A DNA stretch of 64,000 bases from Pseudomonas anuradhapurensis (GCF_014269225.2 NZ_CP077097.1:4661001-4725000); one strand, 5' to 3'; positions 29,773 to 39,348 are shown, numbered from the stretch's first letter. The notes: generated from the sequence alone by a model not told the origin. Numbers and translations are program-made.

Positions 29773-31661
29773 CACAGGGCTGATTCCTGGGTAACGGTGG
29801 CGGGCGCGAACTCGGGCTTGAGCCGGCCGTTTTCGTCGAGCAGCCAGGCGTCCATCACCTGGCGTACCACCGGCGCGGCAACACCCGAGCCCGACTCACC
29901 GTTCTCGACCATCACCGATACCACGATCTTCGGGTCGTCGGCCGGGGCGAAGGCGACGAACAGGGCGTGGTCGCGGTGGCGCTCCTGGAGTTTGTTGCGG
30001 TCATACTTCTCGCCCTGCTTGATCGCCACCACCTGGGCGGTACCGCTCTTGCCGGCGATGCGGTACTGCGCGCCGATGGCCGCCTTGCGTGCGGTACCGC
30101 GGGCGTTGTGCATCACCTGCTCCATGCCATGGGTGACCTTGGCCCAGTCGGACTTGTCACGCAGCACGATGTTGTCCATGGGGTTGTCGTCCACCGGCGG
30201 CTGGCCCTCGATGGTCTTGGCCAGGTGCGGGCGGTTCCATACGCCCTTGTTGGCGATCAGCGCGGTGGCCTGGGCCAGCTGTAGCGGCGTAGCCTGCATG
30301 TAGCCCTGGCCGATACCGAGGATCAGGGTTTCGCCGGGGAACCACGCCTGGCGACGGGTAGCGCGCTTCCATTCCCGCGACGGCATCAGCCCGGCGGACT
30401 CTTCGAACATGTCCAGGGAAACCCGCTGGCCGATACCGAACTTGTTCATGTAGCTGGACAGCCGGTCGATGCCCATCTTGTGCGCCAGGTCGTAGAAGTA
30501 GGTGTCGTTGGAACGCATGATCGCGGTGTCCAGGTCGACCCAGCCATCGCCGGTGCGGTTCCAGTTGCGGTACTTGTGGTCGTAGTTGGGCAGTTGGTAG
30601 TAACCCGGGTCGAACACCCGGCTGCCGGCATTGACCACACCACTGTCCAGGCCGGCGATGGCCACGGCCGGTTTGATGGTCGAACCCGGCGGGTACAGGC
30701 CGCGCAGCACGCGGTTGAACAAGGGCCGGTCGATCGAGTCGCGCAGTTCGGCATAGGCCTTGAAACCGATGCCGGTGACGAACAGGTTGGGGTCGAAGCT
30801 GGGCTGGCTGACCATTGCCAGCACCTCGCCGGTACGCGGGTCGAGTGCCACCACGGCGCCGCGCCGACCACCCAGGGCGGCCTCGGCGGCTTCCTGCAAC
30901 TTGATGTCCAGGCTCAGCACGATGTCCTTGCCCGGTTTCGGGTCGGTACGCTTGAGCACGCGCAGCACCCGGCCGCGAGCGTTGGTCTCGACTTCCTCGT
31001 AGCCCACCTGGCCGTGCAGGGCGTCTTCGTAGAACCGTTCGATGCCGGTCTTGCCAATGTGGTGGGTGCCGCTGTAGTTCACCGGATCGAGCGTTTTCAG
31101 CTCCTTCTCGTTGATCCGCCCCACATACCCCACCGAATGCGCGAAATGCGCACCCTGCGGGTAATGGCGCACCAGCTGGGCCACCACTTCCACACCCGGC
31201 AGGCGGAACTGGTTCACTGCCACGCGAGCAATCTGCTCTTCGTTGAGCTCGAACAGGATCGGCACTGGCTCGAACGGCCGGCGGCCCTGGCGCATGCGCT
31301 TCTCGAACAGGGCGCGATCATCGGGCGTCAATTCCAGCACTTCGACGATGGTATCCAGCACTTCCTGCCAGTTACCCGCACGTTCACGGGTCATCGACAG
31401 GCTGAAGCTGGGCCGGTTGTCGGCAACGATCACCCCGTTACGGTCGAAGATCAGCCCGCGGGTCGGCGGAATCGGCTGCACATGCACCCGGTTGTTCTCC
31501 GACAGCGTCGAGTGGTAGTCGTACTGGATGATCTGCAGGTAGTACAGCCGCGCGATCAGCACGCAGACCAGCAGCACGACCGCCACTGCGCCCACCACGA
31601 CGCGGTTGCGCACCAGGCGGGCGTCTTTCTCATGGTCCTTGAGACGGATCGGCTGCGACAT
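29772..31661 (-). CDS. mrdA: Penicillin-binding protein 2 (elongation transpeptidase)
   Basis: A 629-residue class B PBP. One N-terminal membrane helix (about 20-42) is followed by a pedestal domain and the transpeptidase domain. The active-site motif is Ser327-Thr-Ile-Lys330 in PPGSTIKPA; the SxN motif lies in MRSNDTYFYD; and the KSG motif is in IAGKSGTAQV. It cross-links glycan made by RodA. It begins the rlpA-mltB-rodA-mrdA series and follows rlmH by 16 nt. Confidence 0.96.
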   Translation of the reverse strand: MSQPIRLKDHEKDARLVRNRVVVGAVAVVLLVCVLIARLYYLQIIQYDYHSTLSENNRVHVQPIPPTRGLIFDRNGVIVADNRPSFSLSMTRERAGNWQEVLDTIVEVLELTPDDRALFEKRMRQGRRPFEPVPILFELNEEQIARVAVNQFRLPGVEVVAQLVRHYPQGAHFAHSVGYVGRINEKELKTLDPVNYSGTHHIGKTGIERFYEDALHGQVGYEEVETNARGRVLRVLKRTDPKPGKDIVLSLDIKLQEAAEAALGGRRGAVVALDPRTGEVLAMVSQPSFDPNLFVTGIGFKAYAELRDSIDRPLFNRVLRGLYPPGSTIKPAVAIAGLDSGVVNAGSRVFDPGYYQLPNYDHKYRNWNRTGDGWVDLDTAIMRSNDTYFYDLAHKMGIDRLSSYMNKFGIGQRVSLDMFEESAGLMPSREWKRATRRQAWFPGETLILGIGQGYMQATPLQLAQATALIANKGVWNRPHLAKTIEGQPPVDDNPMDNIVLRDKSDWAKVTHGMEQVMHNARGTARKAAIGAQYRIAGKSGTAQVVAIKQGEKYDRNKLQERHRDHALFVAFAPADDPKIVVSVMVENGESGSGVAAPVVRQVMDAWLLDENGRLKPEFAPATVTQESAL

Positions 31662-31677
31662 CGGGCTGCTTACAGGC

Positions 31678-32145
31678 TCATTTGTGGTAAGGATGCCCGG
31701 ACAGCACGGTCCAGGCGCGGTAGATCTGCTCGCCGATGAGTATCCTTACCAACGGGTGCGGCAGGGTCAACGGCGACAGCGACCAGCGTTGTTCGGCACG
31801 CGCACAGACCTCCGGCGCCAGGCCTTCCGGGCCGCCCACCATCAAATTCACCGTGCGCGCATCCAGGCGCCAGCGGTCCAGCTCGGTCGCCAGTTGCTCG
31901 GTACTCCAGGGCTTGCCATGGACCTCGAGGGTGACGATGCGCTCCCCGGGCTGAACCTTGCTCAGCATGGCCTCGCCCTCCTGACGAATCAGGCGGGCGA
32001 CATCGGCATTCTTGCCACGGGTATTCAGCGGGATTTCCACCAGCTCCAGCGACAGCTCGGCGGGCAGGCGCTTGGCATATTCATGCCAGCCTTCCTCGAC
32101 CCACTTCGGCATGCGCGAGCCGACCGCGATCAGGCGCAGACGCAC
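31678..32145 (-). CDS. rlmH: 23S rRNA pseudouridine1915 N3-methyltransferase RlmH
   Basis: A 155-residue SPOUT methyltransferase that methylates pseudouridine 1915 in helix 69. The deep-knot SAM site is [13 protein letters not shown], with [16 protein letters not shown] at the C-terminus. The GTG at 32145 is the start, because AAGGAAAG lies just upstream and the length then equals the family's 155 residues. It overlaps nothing upstream: rsfS ends 10 nt earlier. Confidence 0.95.
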   Translation of the reverse strand: MRLRLIAVGSRMPKWVEEGWHEYAKRLPAELSLELVEIPLNTRGKNADVARLIRQEGEAMLSKVQPGERIVTLEVHGKPWSTEQLATELDRWRLDARTVNLMVGGPEGLAPEVCARAEQRWSLSPLTLPHPLVRILIGEQIYRAWTVLSGHPYHK

Positions 32146-32155
32146 AGCGCTTTCC

Positions 32156-32575
32156 TTATTCCCGGTCCTTGAGCTTTTCGGAATACTCGTGGGCCTGGTC
32201 CGGGCTGTGGTGCTTGCCATCGGCGGCACGGCTCTGCTCGGCACCCTGCCACAGGCGCTCCAGGTCGTAGAACTGGCGGGCAGCGGCGGTCATCATGTGC
32301 ACGATGACGTCGTTCAGGTCCAGCAGTACCCAGTCGCTGTCGCCCTTGCCTTCTTCACCCAGTGGCTGGGCGCCCTTGGCCTTGACCGCTTCGCGGACCT
32401 TTTCCAGCATCGCGTTGATCTGGCGGTTGGAGGTACCGGTGGCAATGATCATGTAGTCGGTCAGGCTGTGCTTTTCGCGCACGTCGATGACCTGGATGTC
32501 CTGGGCCTTGACGTCTTCCAGCGCTGCCTTGGTCAGGGCGACCAGTTCTTCGCCGTGGATTTTCTGCTTGGTCAT
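32156..32575 (-). CDS. rsfS: Ribosomal silencing factor RsfS
   Basis: A 139-residue protein that binds uL14 and prevents 30S-50S joining in starvation. The fold signature [32 protein letters not shown] and the segment [18 protein letters not shown] are typical. The C-terminal 25 residues are charged and His-containing and are longer than in E. coli. The ATG at 32575 begins the conserved sequence. Placement between nadD and rlmH is canonical. Confidence 0.94.
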   Translation of the reverse strand: MTKQKIHGEELVALTKAALEDVKAQDIQVIDVREKHSLTDYMIIATGTSNRQINAMLEKVREAVKAKGAQPLGEEGKGDSDWVLLDLNDVIVHMMTAAARQFYDLERLWQGAEQSRAADGKHHSPDQAHEYSEKLKDRE

Positions 32576-32618
32576 ATAAAACTCGTTCAACTCGTTGGAT
32601 GAGGCGCCAGAGGCACCG

Positions 32619-33278
32619 TCAGTTAGGTGCACGATACAGTTCGTGCGCCTCGATGTAGGCCAGTACGGCGTCCGGCACCAGGAACCTCACCGACTTGCCG
32701 CTGGCCAGCAGCTGTCGGATCTGTGTAGCCGACACCGCAAGCGGCGTCTGCCAGACGAACGAAATGTTTCCCGCCGGGCCGGACAAGGCGGTGGGATCGC
32801 TCTCCGAGCGCGCAGCCAGCAGGTTGCGCAGCTCGTCAGGGGGTTCTACGTCGGCATCCGGGCGTTGCAGGACCAGGATGTGACAGTGTTGCAGCAATTC
32901 TTCCCAGCGGTGCCAGCCGGGCAGCCCACAGAAGGCATCCCAGCCCAGCACCAGGAACAGCTGGTCGTTGGCCGCCAGTTCGGCGCGGATCGATTCCAGC
33001 GTATCGATGGTGTACGACGGCTTGTCGCGTGCCAGCTCACGAGCATCCACGCTCAGGCAGGGCACACCCTGCACGGCGCTCTGCACCATGGCCAGGCGGT
33101 CCTTGGCGGCCACCTGCGGGGTGCCGCGGTGCGGCGGCCGGGCATTGGGCAACAGGCGCAGCTCGTCCAGCCCCATGAACTCGGCCACTTCCAGCGCGCT
33201 GCGCAGGTGGCCGATGTGCACGGGGTCGAAGGTGCCGCCTAGAATGCCGATGCGCCGGACTGCCTGGGCCTTGCTCAA
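32619..33278 (-). CDS. nadD: Nicotinate-nucleotide adenylyltransferase
   Basis: A 219-residue enzyme that makes deamido-NAD from NaMN and ATP. The nucleotidyl-transferase motif [11 protein letters not shown] and the C-terminal [28 protein letters not shown] are intact. The preferred start is the TTG at 33278, right after the proA stop, behind CAGGAG within the end of proA; longer alternatives overlap proA. It sits in the proA-nadD-rsfS-rlmH operon. Confidence 0.92.
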   Translation of the reverse strand: MSKAQAVRRIGILGGTFDPVHIGHLRSALEVAEFMGLDELRLLPNARPPHRGTPQVAAKDRLAMVQSAVQGVPCLSVDARELARDKPSYTIDTLESIRAELAANDQLFLVLGWDAFCGLPGWHRWEELLQHCHILVLQRPDADVEPPDELRNLLAARSESDPTALSGPAGNISFVWQTPLAVSATQIRQLLASGKSVRFLVPDAVLAYIEAHELYRAPN

Positions 33279-33279
33279 C

Positions 33280-34551
33280 TCAGCAGGACTCCTGGCCGCG
33301 CAGCTGGCCATCGCCGATCACCACGTACTTCTCGCAGGTCAGGCCTTCCAGGCCGACCGGGCCGCGGGCATGCAGCTTGTCGGTGGAGATGCCGATCTCG
33401 GCACCCAGGCCGTACTCGAAGCCGTCGGCGAAGCAGGTCGGGGTATTGAGCATGACCGACGCCGAATCGACCTCGGCCATGAACTGACGCGCTTCACCCT
33501 GGTGTTCGCTGATGATCGAATCGGTGTGGTGCGAGCCATAGTGGTTGATGTGCTCGATGGCCTGGTCCAGGCCGTCGAGCACACGGATCGACAGGATCGC
33601 ATCCAGGTACTCGGTGTGCCAGTCGGCCTCGGTGGCCGGCTTGGCCTCGATGATGGCCCGGGTGCGCTCGCAGCCACGCAGCTCTACGCCCTTCTCCTGA
33701 AAGCGACGGGCCATCTCTGGCAGGAAGCGCTCGGCCACCTGCTGATCGACCAGCAACGTCTCCATGGCGCCACAGATACCGTAGCGATAGGTCTTGGCGT
33801 TGAATGCCACGCGCCAGGCCTTGTCCAGATCGGCGTGCCGGCTGACATAGATGTGGCAGATGCCGTCCAGGTGCTTGATTACCGGCACACGGGCATCGCG
33901 GCTGATGCGCTCGATCAGGCCACGGCCACCGCGAGGCACGATGACATCGACGAATTCCGGCATGCTGATCAGTGCCCCCACGGCCTCGCGGTCGGTGGTT
34001 TCCACCACCTGCACCACGGCCGCCGGCAGGCCGGCTGCGGCCAGGCCACGCTGGATGCAGGTGGCAATCGCACGGTTGGAATGAATGGCTTCGGAGCCGC
34101 CACGCAGGATGGTCGCGTTACCCGACTTCAGGCACAGGCTGGCAGCATCGATGGTCACGTTCGGACGCGACTCGTAGATGATCCCGATCACCCCCAGCGG
34201 CGTGCGCATCTTGCCCACCTGGATACCCGATGGGCGGTAGCTCATGTCGCGGATGGCACCGACCGGGTCCGGCAGGCTGGCCACCTGGCGCAGCCCGGTG
34301 ATCATGCCGTCGATACGCGCCGGGGTCAGCGCCAGACGATCGAGCAAGGCCGGCTCCAGGCCGTTGGCGCGGCCGGCGGCGAGGTCTCGCTCGTTGGCGG
34401 CGGTCAGCTCGGCCCGGGCGGCATCCAGCGCGTCGGCGGCAGCTTGCAGGGCGCGGTTCTTCTGCGCGGTGCTGGCACGGCCGATCACCCGGGAAGCCTC
34501 ACGGGCAGCGCGACCCAGGCGGGTCATATAGTCAAGAACGGACTCAGTCAT
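33280..34551 (-). CDS. proA: Gamma-glutamyl phosphate reductase
   Basis: A 423-residue NADPH-dependent aldehyde dehydrogenase-type enzyme of proline synthesis, converting gamma-glutamyl phosphate to the semialdehyde. The catalytic Cys is in [16 protein letters not shown], and [14 protein letters not shown] and [14 protein letters not shown] are family hallmarks. The ATG at 34551 lies 35 nt downstream of a TATAAT box. It heads the nadD-rsfS-rlmH series. proB is not here. Confidence 0.95.
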   Translation of the reverse strand: MTESVLDYMTRLGRAAREASRVIGRASTAQKNRALQAAADALDAARAELTAANERDLAAGRANGLEPALLDRLALTPARIDGMITGLRQVASLPDPVGAIRDMSYRPSGIQVGKMRTPLGVIGIIYESRPNVTIDAASLCLKSGNATILRGGSEAIHSNRAIATCIQRGLAAAGLPAAVVQVVETTDREAVGALISMPEFVDVIVPRGGRGLIERISRDARVPVIKHLDGICHIYVSRHADLDKAWRVAFNAKTYRYGICGAMETLLVDQQVAERFLPEMARRFQEKGVELRGCERTRAIIEAKPATEADWHTEYLDAILSIRVLDGLDQAIEHINHYGSHHTDSIISEHQGEARQFMAEVDSASVMLNTPTCFADGFEYGLGAEIGISTDKLHARGPVGLEGLTCEKYVVIGDGQLRGQESC

Positions 34552-34585
34552 GGGTTCGGTGTCTTGGCGAAGGGGAAATCGGCTG

Positions 34586-34591
34586 ATTATA
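34586..34591 (-). promoter_or_regulatory. -10 element of the proA operon promoter
   Basis: Perfect TATAAT on the minus strand, 35 nt upstream of the proA ATG. No good -35 is seen at 17 nt (TGGGCG). The rest of 34552-34822 holds the divergent promoters of proA and the DNA glycosylase, with a degenerate GC-rich inverted segment near 34660-34710. Confidence 0.55.
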
Positions 34592-34822
34592 ACTGCCGCG
34601 CAGGTGTACGCCCAGCGGTGGGTGGCGGATGGTCGAAAATGGCTGGGCTCGACCCGCTTCTTGTGGCGCCTGTGAGATCGCGCGCCGCCCGCCCCAAGGC
34701 GAACCCCTTAGGCTCAACCAACACCGAAACATGCAGATACCAATCAATCACCCCACCGGTTCAGCCTCGATTAAGTCATTCATTGCTATCATCCCCGCCT
34801 TCCCAACCGCGAACTGCCCCGC

Positions 34823-35491
34823 ATGCCAGCACTGCCCGACAGCTTCTTCGACCGCGACGCCCAGACCCTGGCCAAGGCCCTGCTGGGCAAGGTCATCCGT
34901 CACCGCCACGGCGACCTGTGGCTGGCCGCACGGATCATCGAGACCGAGGCCTACTACCTCAGCGACAAAGGCAGCCACGCCTCGCTCGGCTACACCGAAA
35001 AGCGCAAGGCGCTGTTCCTCGATGGCGGGCACATCTACATGTACTACGCGCGCGGCGGCGACTCGCTTAACTTCAGCGCCCACGGGCCGGGCAACGCGGT
35101 GCTGATCAAGTCCGCCTACCCTTGGCAGGACGCCATCTCGGGGCCGAACAGCCTGGCGCAGATGCAACTGAACAACCCCGACGCCAGCGGCAACCTGCGC
35201 CCGGCCGAGCGCCTGTGCGCCGGGCAGACGCTGCTGTGCCGCGCCCTCGGCCTGAAGGTGCCACACTGGGACGCCCAGCGCTTCGACCCCGAGCGCCTGT
35301 ACGTCGAGGATTGCCGCAACGCCGTGCCGCGGATCATCCAGACGGCCCGCCTGGGCATCCCGTACGGCCGCGACGAGCACCTGCCCTACCGCTTCGTCGA
35401 TGCCGAATACGCCCGTTTCTGCACGCGGAACCCGTTGCGTCGAGGCCAAGTCGAAGGCCGCGACTTCTTCATTCTCGAACAAGGAAGCTGA
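34823..35491 (+). CDS. AAG/MPG-type 3-methyladenine DNA glycosylase
   Basis: A 222-residue enzyme of the alkyladenine (AAG/MPG) family, which removes N3-methyladenine, hypoxanthine and related bases. The family signature ARIIETEAYYLSDKGSHASLGYTEKRKALFLDGGHIYMYYARGG contains the catalytic glutamate (IETEAY) and the intercalating-tyrosine region. The protein is unrelated to E. coli Tag and AlkA. The stop lies 3 nt before the DedA-PAP2 gene, so the two are probably co-transcribed. The ATG at 34823 has only a weak upstream site. Confidence 0.9.
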   Translation: MPALPDSFFDRDAQTLAKALLGKVIRHRHGDLWLAARIIETEAYYLSDKGSHASLGYTEKRKALFLDGGHIYMYYARGGDSLNFSAHGPGNAVLIKSAYPWQDAISGPNSLAQMQLNNPDASGNLRPAERLCAGQTLLCRALGLKVPHWDAQRFDPERLYVEDCRNAVPRIIQTARLGIPYGRDEHLPYRFVDAEYARFCTRNPLRRGQVEGRDFFILEQGS

Positions 35492-35494
35492 ACC

Positions 35495-36811
35495 ATGGGC
35501 CAATGGCTCGACAGCCTGACCGGCTGGCTCAGCGCCAACCCACAGTGGCTTGGCCTGGCAATTTTCCTGGTGGCCTGCATCGAATGCCTGGCCATTGCCG
35601 GCATCATCGTACCGGGCACCGTGCTGCTGTTCGCGGTCGCGGTGCTGGCCGGCAGCGGTACCTTCAGCCTGGGCGAAACGCTGCTGCTGGGCTTTCTCGG
35701 TGGCCTGCTGGGTGACGCCGTGTCCTATGCCGTGGGCAAGTACTTCCATCAGAACATCCGCCGCCTGCCGCTACTGCGTCACCACCCGGAATGGATCGGC
35801 AGCGCCGAGGCCTATTTCCAGCGCTACGGCATCGCCAGCCTGCTGGTAGGGCGCTTCATCGGGCCGCTGCGGCCCATGCTGCCGATGGTCGCCGGCATGT
35901 TCGACATGCCGCTGCCGCGCTTCATCGCCGTCAGTCTGGTGGCCGGCGTGGGCTGGTCGGTGGCCTATCTGCTGCCCGGCTGGGCCACGGGTGCAGCCAT
36001 GCGCCTGCCGTTGCCGGAAGGCTTCTGGCTGGATGCCGGCATCATCGCCGGCACCCTGGCAGTCATCATCGGGCTGAGCCTGAATACCAGCATCCGCGAT
36101 CAACGCCACGGCACCCGGCTGATCGCCGGCATGAGCCTGGCGGCACTGGCCGGGGTGTTCCTGGGCTGGCCCTACCTGCACGAATTCGACCAAGGCGTGA
36201 TGACACTGGTGCAGGAGCACCGTAGCCAGGCCTTCGATGGCGCCGTGGTGCTGGTGACCCGGCTAGGCGATTTCCGCACTCAACTGGTCTTGGGCGGCCT
36301 GTTGACTGGCCTGCTGCTGCTTGCCCGGCAATGGCGTCATGCCCTGTTCGCCGCTGGCGTACTGATGGGCACGGCACTTGCCAATGGCACCCTGAAATGG
36401 CTGTTCGCCCGGGCCCGGCCAGAGGTACTCAGCGACCCCTTGACCAGCTACAGCATGCCCAGCGGGCACAGTTCGGCGTCGTTCGCGTTCTTTCTGGTCA
36501 TGGCCGTGCTGGCCGGGCGCGGGCAGCCGCCGCGGATGCGCCTGACCTGGGTCATGCTGGGCTGCATTCCGGCGCTGGCGATAGCCCTGTCGCGGGTTTA
36601 CCTGGGGGCTCACTGGCCGACCGACATCCTCGCCGGGGCCCTGTTGGCGTGCTGTGTATGTGCGCTGAGCCTGGCATTGGTACAGCGGCGGCAAACCTTG
36701 CCGGCCTTGCCACTGCGGGTGTGGTGGCTGATAGTACCGGCCTGCATCGCGTTGCTGGCATTCTTTGCCATGCATGCGTTGCCGCAGGCGTTGTTGCGCT
36801 ATCAGTACTGA
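35495..36811 (+). CDS. DedA-PAP2 fusion membrane protein
   Basis: A 438-residue integral membrane protein. Residues 1-about 185 are a DedA (SNARE-associated) domain with GRFIGPLRPMLPMVAGM; residues about 215-400 are a PAP2 phosphatase domain with all three motifs: KWLFARARP, PSGHSSASF, and SRVYLGAHWPTD. DedA proteins recycle undecaprenyl phosphate or other lipids, and PAP2 enzymes dephosphorylate Und-PP or phosphatidate, so a combined lipid-carrier flippase and phosphatase is plausible. The ATG at 35495 follows AAGGAAGC. Two- to four-residue spacing from the glycosylase suggests co-transcription. Confidence 0.88.
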   Translation: MGQWLDSLTGWLSANPQWLGLAIFLVACIECLAIAGIIVPGTVLLFAVAVLAGSGTFSLGETLLLGFLGGLLGDAVSYAVGKYFHQNIRRLPLLRHHPEWIGSAEAYFQRYGIASLLVGRFIGPLRPMLPMVAGMFDMPLPRFIAVSLVAGVGWSVAYLLPGWATGAAMRLPLPEGFWLDAGIIAGTLAVIIGLSLNTSIRDQRHGTRLIAGMSLAALAGVFLGWPYLHEFDQGVMTLVQEHRSQAFDGAVVLVTRLGDFRTQLVLGGLLTGLLLLARQWRHALFAAGVLMGTALANGTLKWLFARARPEVLSDPLTSYSMPSGHSSASFAFFLVMAVLAGRGQPPRMRLTWVMLGCIPALAIALSRVYLGAHWPTDILAGALLACCVCALSLALVQRRQTLPALPLRVWWLIVPACIALLAFFAMHALPQALLRYQY

Positions 36812-36819
36812 TTGCGCCC

Positions 36820-36925
36820 TGTAGGAGCGGCCTTGTGTCGCGAAAGGGCTGCGAAGCAGCCCCGGCAATTTATGGCTGCGCTGAAGTTCTGGGGCTGCTT
36901 CGCAGCCCTTCCGCGACCCAAGGCC
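36820..36925. repeat. Type B repeat pair between convergent genes
   Basis: TGTAGGAGCGGCCTTGTG through CGAAAGGGCTGCGAAGCAGCC, and an inverted copy GGGGCTGCTTCGCAGCCC..AAGGCC. It lies between the DedA-PAP2 gene (+) and the LON-domain gene (-). Confidence 0.85.
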
Positions 36926-36949
36926 AGGGCCAGCAGCAGGGCGAGGCAG

Positions 36950-37540
36950 TCAGGCAAACAGCTCGCCCTGAATCCGCTCCAGCAGCTTCTGGATCTCGCC
37001 CAGGCGCTGCTGCGGTGAGTCGAGGGCCAGCAGGTCCAGCTTGTCCTCTTCCATGAACGGCAAAAGGTACGCCAACTGGTTGGCCAGCGCCTGCCGCCCG
37101 TCCACCGGGCGCGGCATGCCCAGGGCTTCGACCATCGGGTGCTCGCCCAGCGCCACCAGCAACGCCAGCAGGTCATCGTCGGCCTCGAGCAACGGGCTGT
37201 CCGCCTGCTCCGGCAACCATTGCACCTGCCCCATCATCAACTGGTCCTTCTGCACCTCGGTGCTTGCCAGGTTGAAACGCCGCACACCTTCGACGCGAAT
37301 GCCCAACAAACCGTTATCCTGCTGCACGAAGTCGCGGATCACCGCCTCACAGCCGATCGAGGCCACTACCGGCGGCGCCTTGCCGACCTGTTCGCCTTCG
37401 AGGATGCACACCACGCCAAAACCTTCGCCCTGCTTCATGCAGCGCCCGATCATGTCCAGGTAGCGCGCCTCGAAAATCTGCAGATCGAGAAAGCAGCCAG
37501 GAAACAGCACGGTATTGAGCGGAAACAGCGGTAACGTCAT
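36950..37540 (-). CDS. LON substrate-binding domain protein without protease
   Basis: A 196-residue protein consisting only of a LON N-terminal substrate-binding domain (PLFPLNTVLFPGCFLDLQIFEARYLDMI, VEGVRRF, GQVQWLPE). No AAA or protease domain is present. Stand-alone LON-domain proteins of this type are widespread and of unknown role; in eukaryotes cereblon uses this fold. The ATG at 37540 follows GAGGATTT. It begins 9 nt after lrgB and probably belongs to the same transcript. Confidence 0.85.
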   Translation of the reverse strand: MTLPLFPLNTVLFPGCFLDLQIFEARYLDMIGRCMKQGEGFGVVCILEGEQVGKAPPVVASIGCEAVIRDFVQQDNGLLGIRVEGVRRFNLASTEVQKDQLMMGQVQWLPEQADSPLLEADDDLLALLVALGEHPMVEALGMPRPVDGRQALANQLAYLLPFMEEDKLDLLALDSPQQRLGEIQKLLERIQGELFA

Positions 37541-37549
37541 TACAAATCC

Positions 37550-38266
37550 TCAAGCCACCAGGCTGACCGCCAGCGGCAGGAACACCGCCGTGGCCACGCC
37601 CATCAGGCTCATTGCCAGCGCGGCAAAGGCGCCGCATTCGTCACTTTCCTGCAGGGCCACCGAAGTACCCACCGCGTGCGCGGTCACCCCCAACGCCATG
37701 CCGCGCGCCTCGGGACTGTGCACGCCAAAGCGGCTCAGCAGCGCCGGGCCGAAGATCGCCCCGATCACGCCGGTAATCAACACAAACACCGCCGCCAGGG
37801 CCGCCACCCCGCCAATCTGCTCGGCCACCAGCATGGCAATTGGCGAGGTCACCGATTTTGGCGCCATGGTCATCAAGATCATGTGTTCCGCACCGAACCA
37901 CCAGCCCAGCATCAGGCAGAACAGCGTGGCAAACAGGCCTCCGATTACCAGCGTAGTAAAGATGGGCCAGAACAGCTGGCGGATACGCCGCAGGTTCAGG
38001 TAAAGCGGCACCGCCAGGGCCACGGTGGCAGGCCCCAGCAGGATGTTCATGATCTCCGTGCTCTTGCGGTACTCGCGGTAGTCGATGCCGAACAGCAGCA
38101 GCACGCCGATCACCAGCAGCATCGACACCAGCACCGGCTGCAAGAAGATCCAGCGGGTCTTCTCGTAGGCGGCCAGCACCACCTGGTAGGCGCCGAGGGT
38201 AATGCCGATACCGAACAAGGGATGATGCACCACCGCGTCCAGCGCGCCTTGCCAGTCAAGCATCAT
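37550..38266 (-). CDS. lrgB: LrgB family membrane protein
   Basis: A 238-residue protein with about six or seven transmembrane segments. Family hallmarks are KSVTSPIAMLVAEQIGG and GVHSPEARGMALGVTAHAVGTSVA. It pairs with LrgA (holin-like) and is linked to murein hydrolase control, programmed lysis or small-acid transport such as glycolate or pyruvate in other species. The ATG at 38266 follows GAGGAGC and overlaps the lrgA stop. Confidence 0.9.
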   Translation of the reverse strand: MMLDWQGALDAVVHHPLFGIGITLGAYQVVLAAYEKTRWIFLQPVLVSMLLVIGVLLLFGIDYREYRKSTEIMNILLGPATVALAVPLYLNLRRIRQLFWPIFTTLVIGGLFATLFCLMLGWWFGAEHMILMTMAPKSVTSPIAMLVAEQIGGVAALAAVFVLITGVIGAIFGPALLSRFGVHSPEARGMALGVTAHAVGTSVALQESDECGAFAALAMSLMGVATAVFLPLAVSLVA

Positions 38267-38625
38267 GGCTGCTCCTCGCGTCGGCCCTGGCGCTGGATGA
38301 GCTTTTGCATCAGCACGCCGACAAACGCCAGGGTCACCAGGCAGGAAATCAGCAACGCCCCGACGATGGCCCAGAAGTCGGCAGCAATGTCCCTGGCATA
38401 CACCATCACCCCTACTGCCGGCGGCACCAGCAACAGCGGCAGGTAGCGCAGCAGGCTGCTGGCCGCCTCGTTCAGCGGCTTGCCAACCTCGCCACGGGCC
38501 ATGAGAAAACACAGCAGCAGCAACAGGCCGATGATCGGCCCCGGCAGAAACGGCACCAACAAGTGGTTGATCGCCGTACCCAGCAACTGGAACAGCACCA
38601 GCCAGGTCAGACCACGCAACAGCAT
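38263..38625 (-). CDS. lrgA: LrgA/CidA family holin-like protein
   Basis: A 120-residue membrane protein with four helices, typical of CidA/LrgA; FLPGPIIGLLLLLCFL is the family core. The third codon ATG at 38625 is preferred because GAGGGAG lies 8 nt upstream; the ATG at 38631 is too close to that site. It overlaps lrgB. A TATAAT box sits about 27 nt before the start. Confidence 0.87.
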   Translation of the reverse strand: MLLRGLTWLVLFQLLGTAINHLLVPFLPGPIIGLLLLLCFLMARGEVGKPLNEAASSLLRYLPLLLVPPAVGVMVYARDIAADFWAIVGALLISCLVTLAFVGVLMQKLIQRQGRREEQP

Positions 38626-38651
38626 AAGCATCTCCCTCGTGCACGGCTGCC

Positions 38652-38657
38652 ATTATA
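38652..38657 (-). promoter_or_regulatory. -10 element of lrgAB promoter
   Basis: Perfect TATAAT on the minus strand, about 27 nt upstream of the chosen lrgA start. No clear -35 element; an activator may be needed. Confidence 0.5.
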
Positions 38658-38702
38658 AGCATGTGGCCGTCATATACCGATATTCGCCGAAATACCTGCA
38701 AC

Positions 38703-38731
38703 TTGACTGAAACGGTTCGCCGTGCTGATCT
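38703..38731 (+). promoter_or_regulatory. Candidate promoter of the MaoC gene
   Basis: TTGACT (38703-38708), 17-nt spacer, TGATCT (38726-38731). The -35 is strong and the -10 weak. It lies 38 nt before the start at 38770. Confidence 0.4.
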
Positions 38732-38769
38732 TGCACATTCGTACCAACTGACAACTTGGAGAGCCCGCG

Positions 38770-39225
38770 ATGCCCTATGTACCGGTTACAGAGCTTTCGC
38801 AGTACGTTGGTAAGGAACTGGGCCGTTCGGCCTGGCTGAAGATCGACCAGCAGCGCATCAACCTGTTCGCCGAAGCCACGGGTGATTTCCAGTTCATCCA
38901 TGTGGACCCGGTGAAGGCGGCGCAGACTCCGTTCGGCTGCACCATTGCCCACGGCTTCCTGACGTTGTCGCTGATCCCCAAGTTGATCGAGGACATCCTG
39001 GTCCTGCCGCAAGGGCTGAAAATGGTGGTGAACTATGGGCTGGACAGCGTGCGCTTCATCCAGCCGGTCAAGGTCGATAGCCAGGTGCGGCTGAAGGTAG
39101 AGCTGGCAGAGGTGGCGGAGAAGAAGCCGGGGCAGTGGCTGCTCAAGGCGATCGCCACCCTGGAGATCGAGGGCGAGGACAAGCCGGCCTACATAGCCGA
39201 GTCGCTCTCCCTGTGTTTTGTCTGA
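38770..39225 (+). CDS. MaoC/NodN-type (R)-enoyl-CoA hydratase
   Basis: A 151-residue hotdog-fold protein. The hydratase signature AEATGDFQFIHVDPVKAAQTPFGCTIAHGFLTLSLIP carries the catalytic Asp and His, with QF in place of the common NP, which is typical of the NodN subgroup. It probably hydrates trans-enoyl-CoA or a related thioester. The ATG at 38770 is preceded by TTGGAGAG. It is divergent from lrgAB and followed by prmA after 123 nt. Confidence 0.88.
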   Translation: MPYVPVTELSQYVGKELGRSAWLKIDQQRINLFAEATGDFQFIHVDPVKAAQTPFGCTIAHGFLTLSLIPKLIEDILVLPQGLKMVVNYGLDSVRFIQPVKVDSQVRLKVELAEVAEKKPGQWLLKAIATLEIEGEDKPAYIAESLSLCFV

Positions 39226-39348
39226 TGGATTTCGGGGGCGCTGCACGCCCCCTTGCCAAGCCGATCCACAAATCCCCCGCACTCGCGTAAACTGCCAGCC
39301 TTCGCGCAGCCTGGGGCTGCCCCTGTCGATTTACCAAAGGTGCCCGCC

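Noticed and set aside
34640..34720. A degenerate third repeat (GCGCC..GAGATCGCGCGCC segment)
   Set aside because: Only one copy is seen in the window and its arms are imperfect, so I cannot support a repeat call.
32968..35070. A 700-codon open frame on the plus strand across proA and the glycosylase
   Set aside because: It covers nadD, proA and the proA promoter on the opposite strand and part of the glycosylase in another frame; no domain, no ribosome site.
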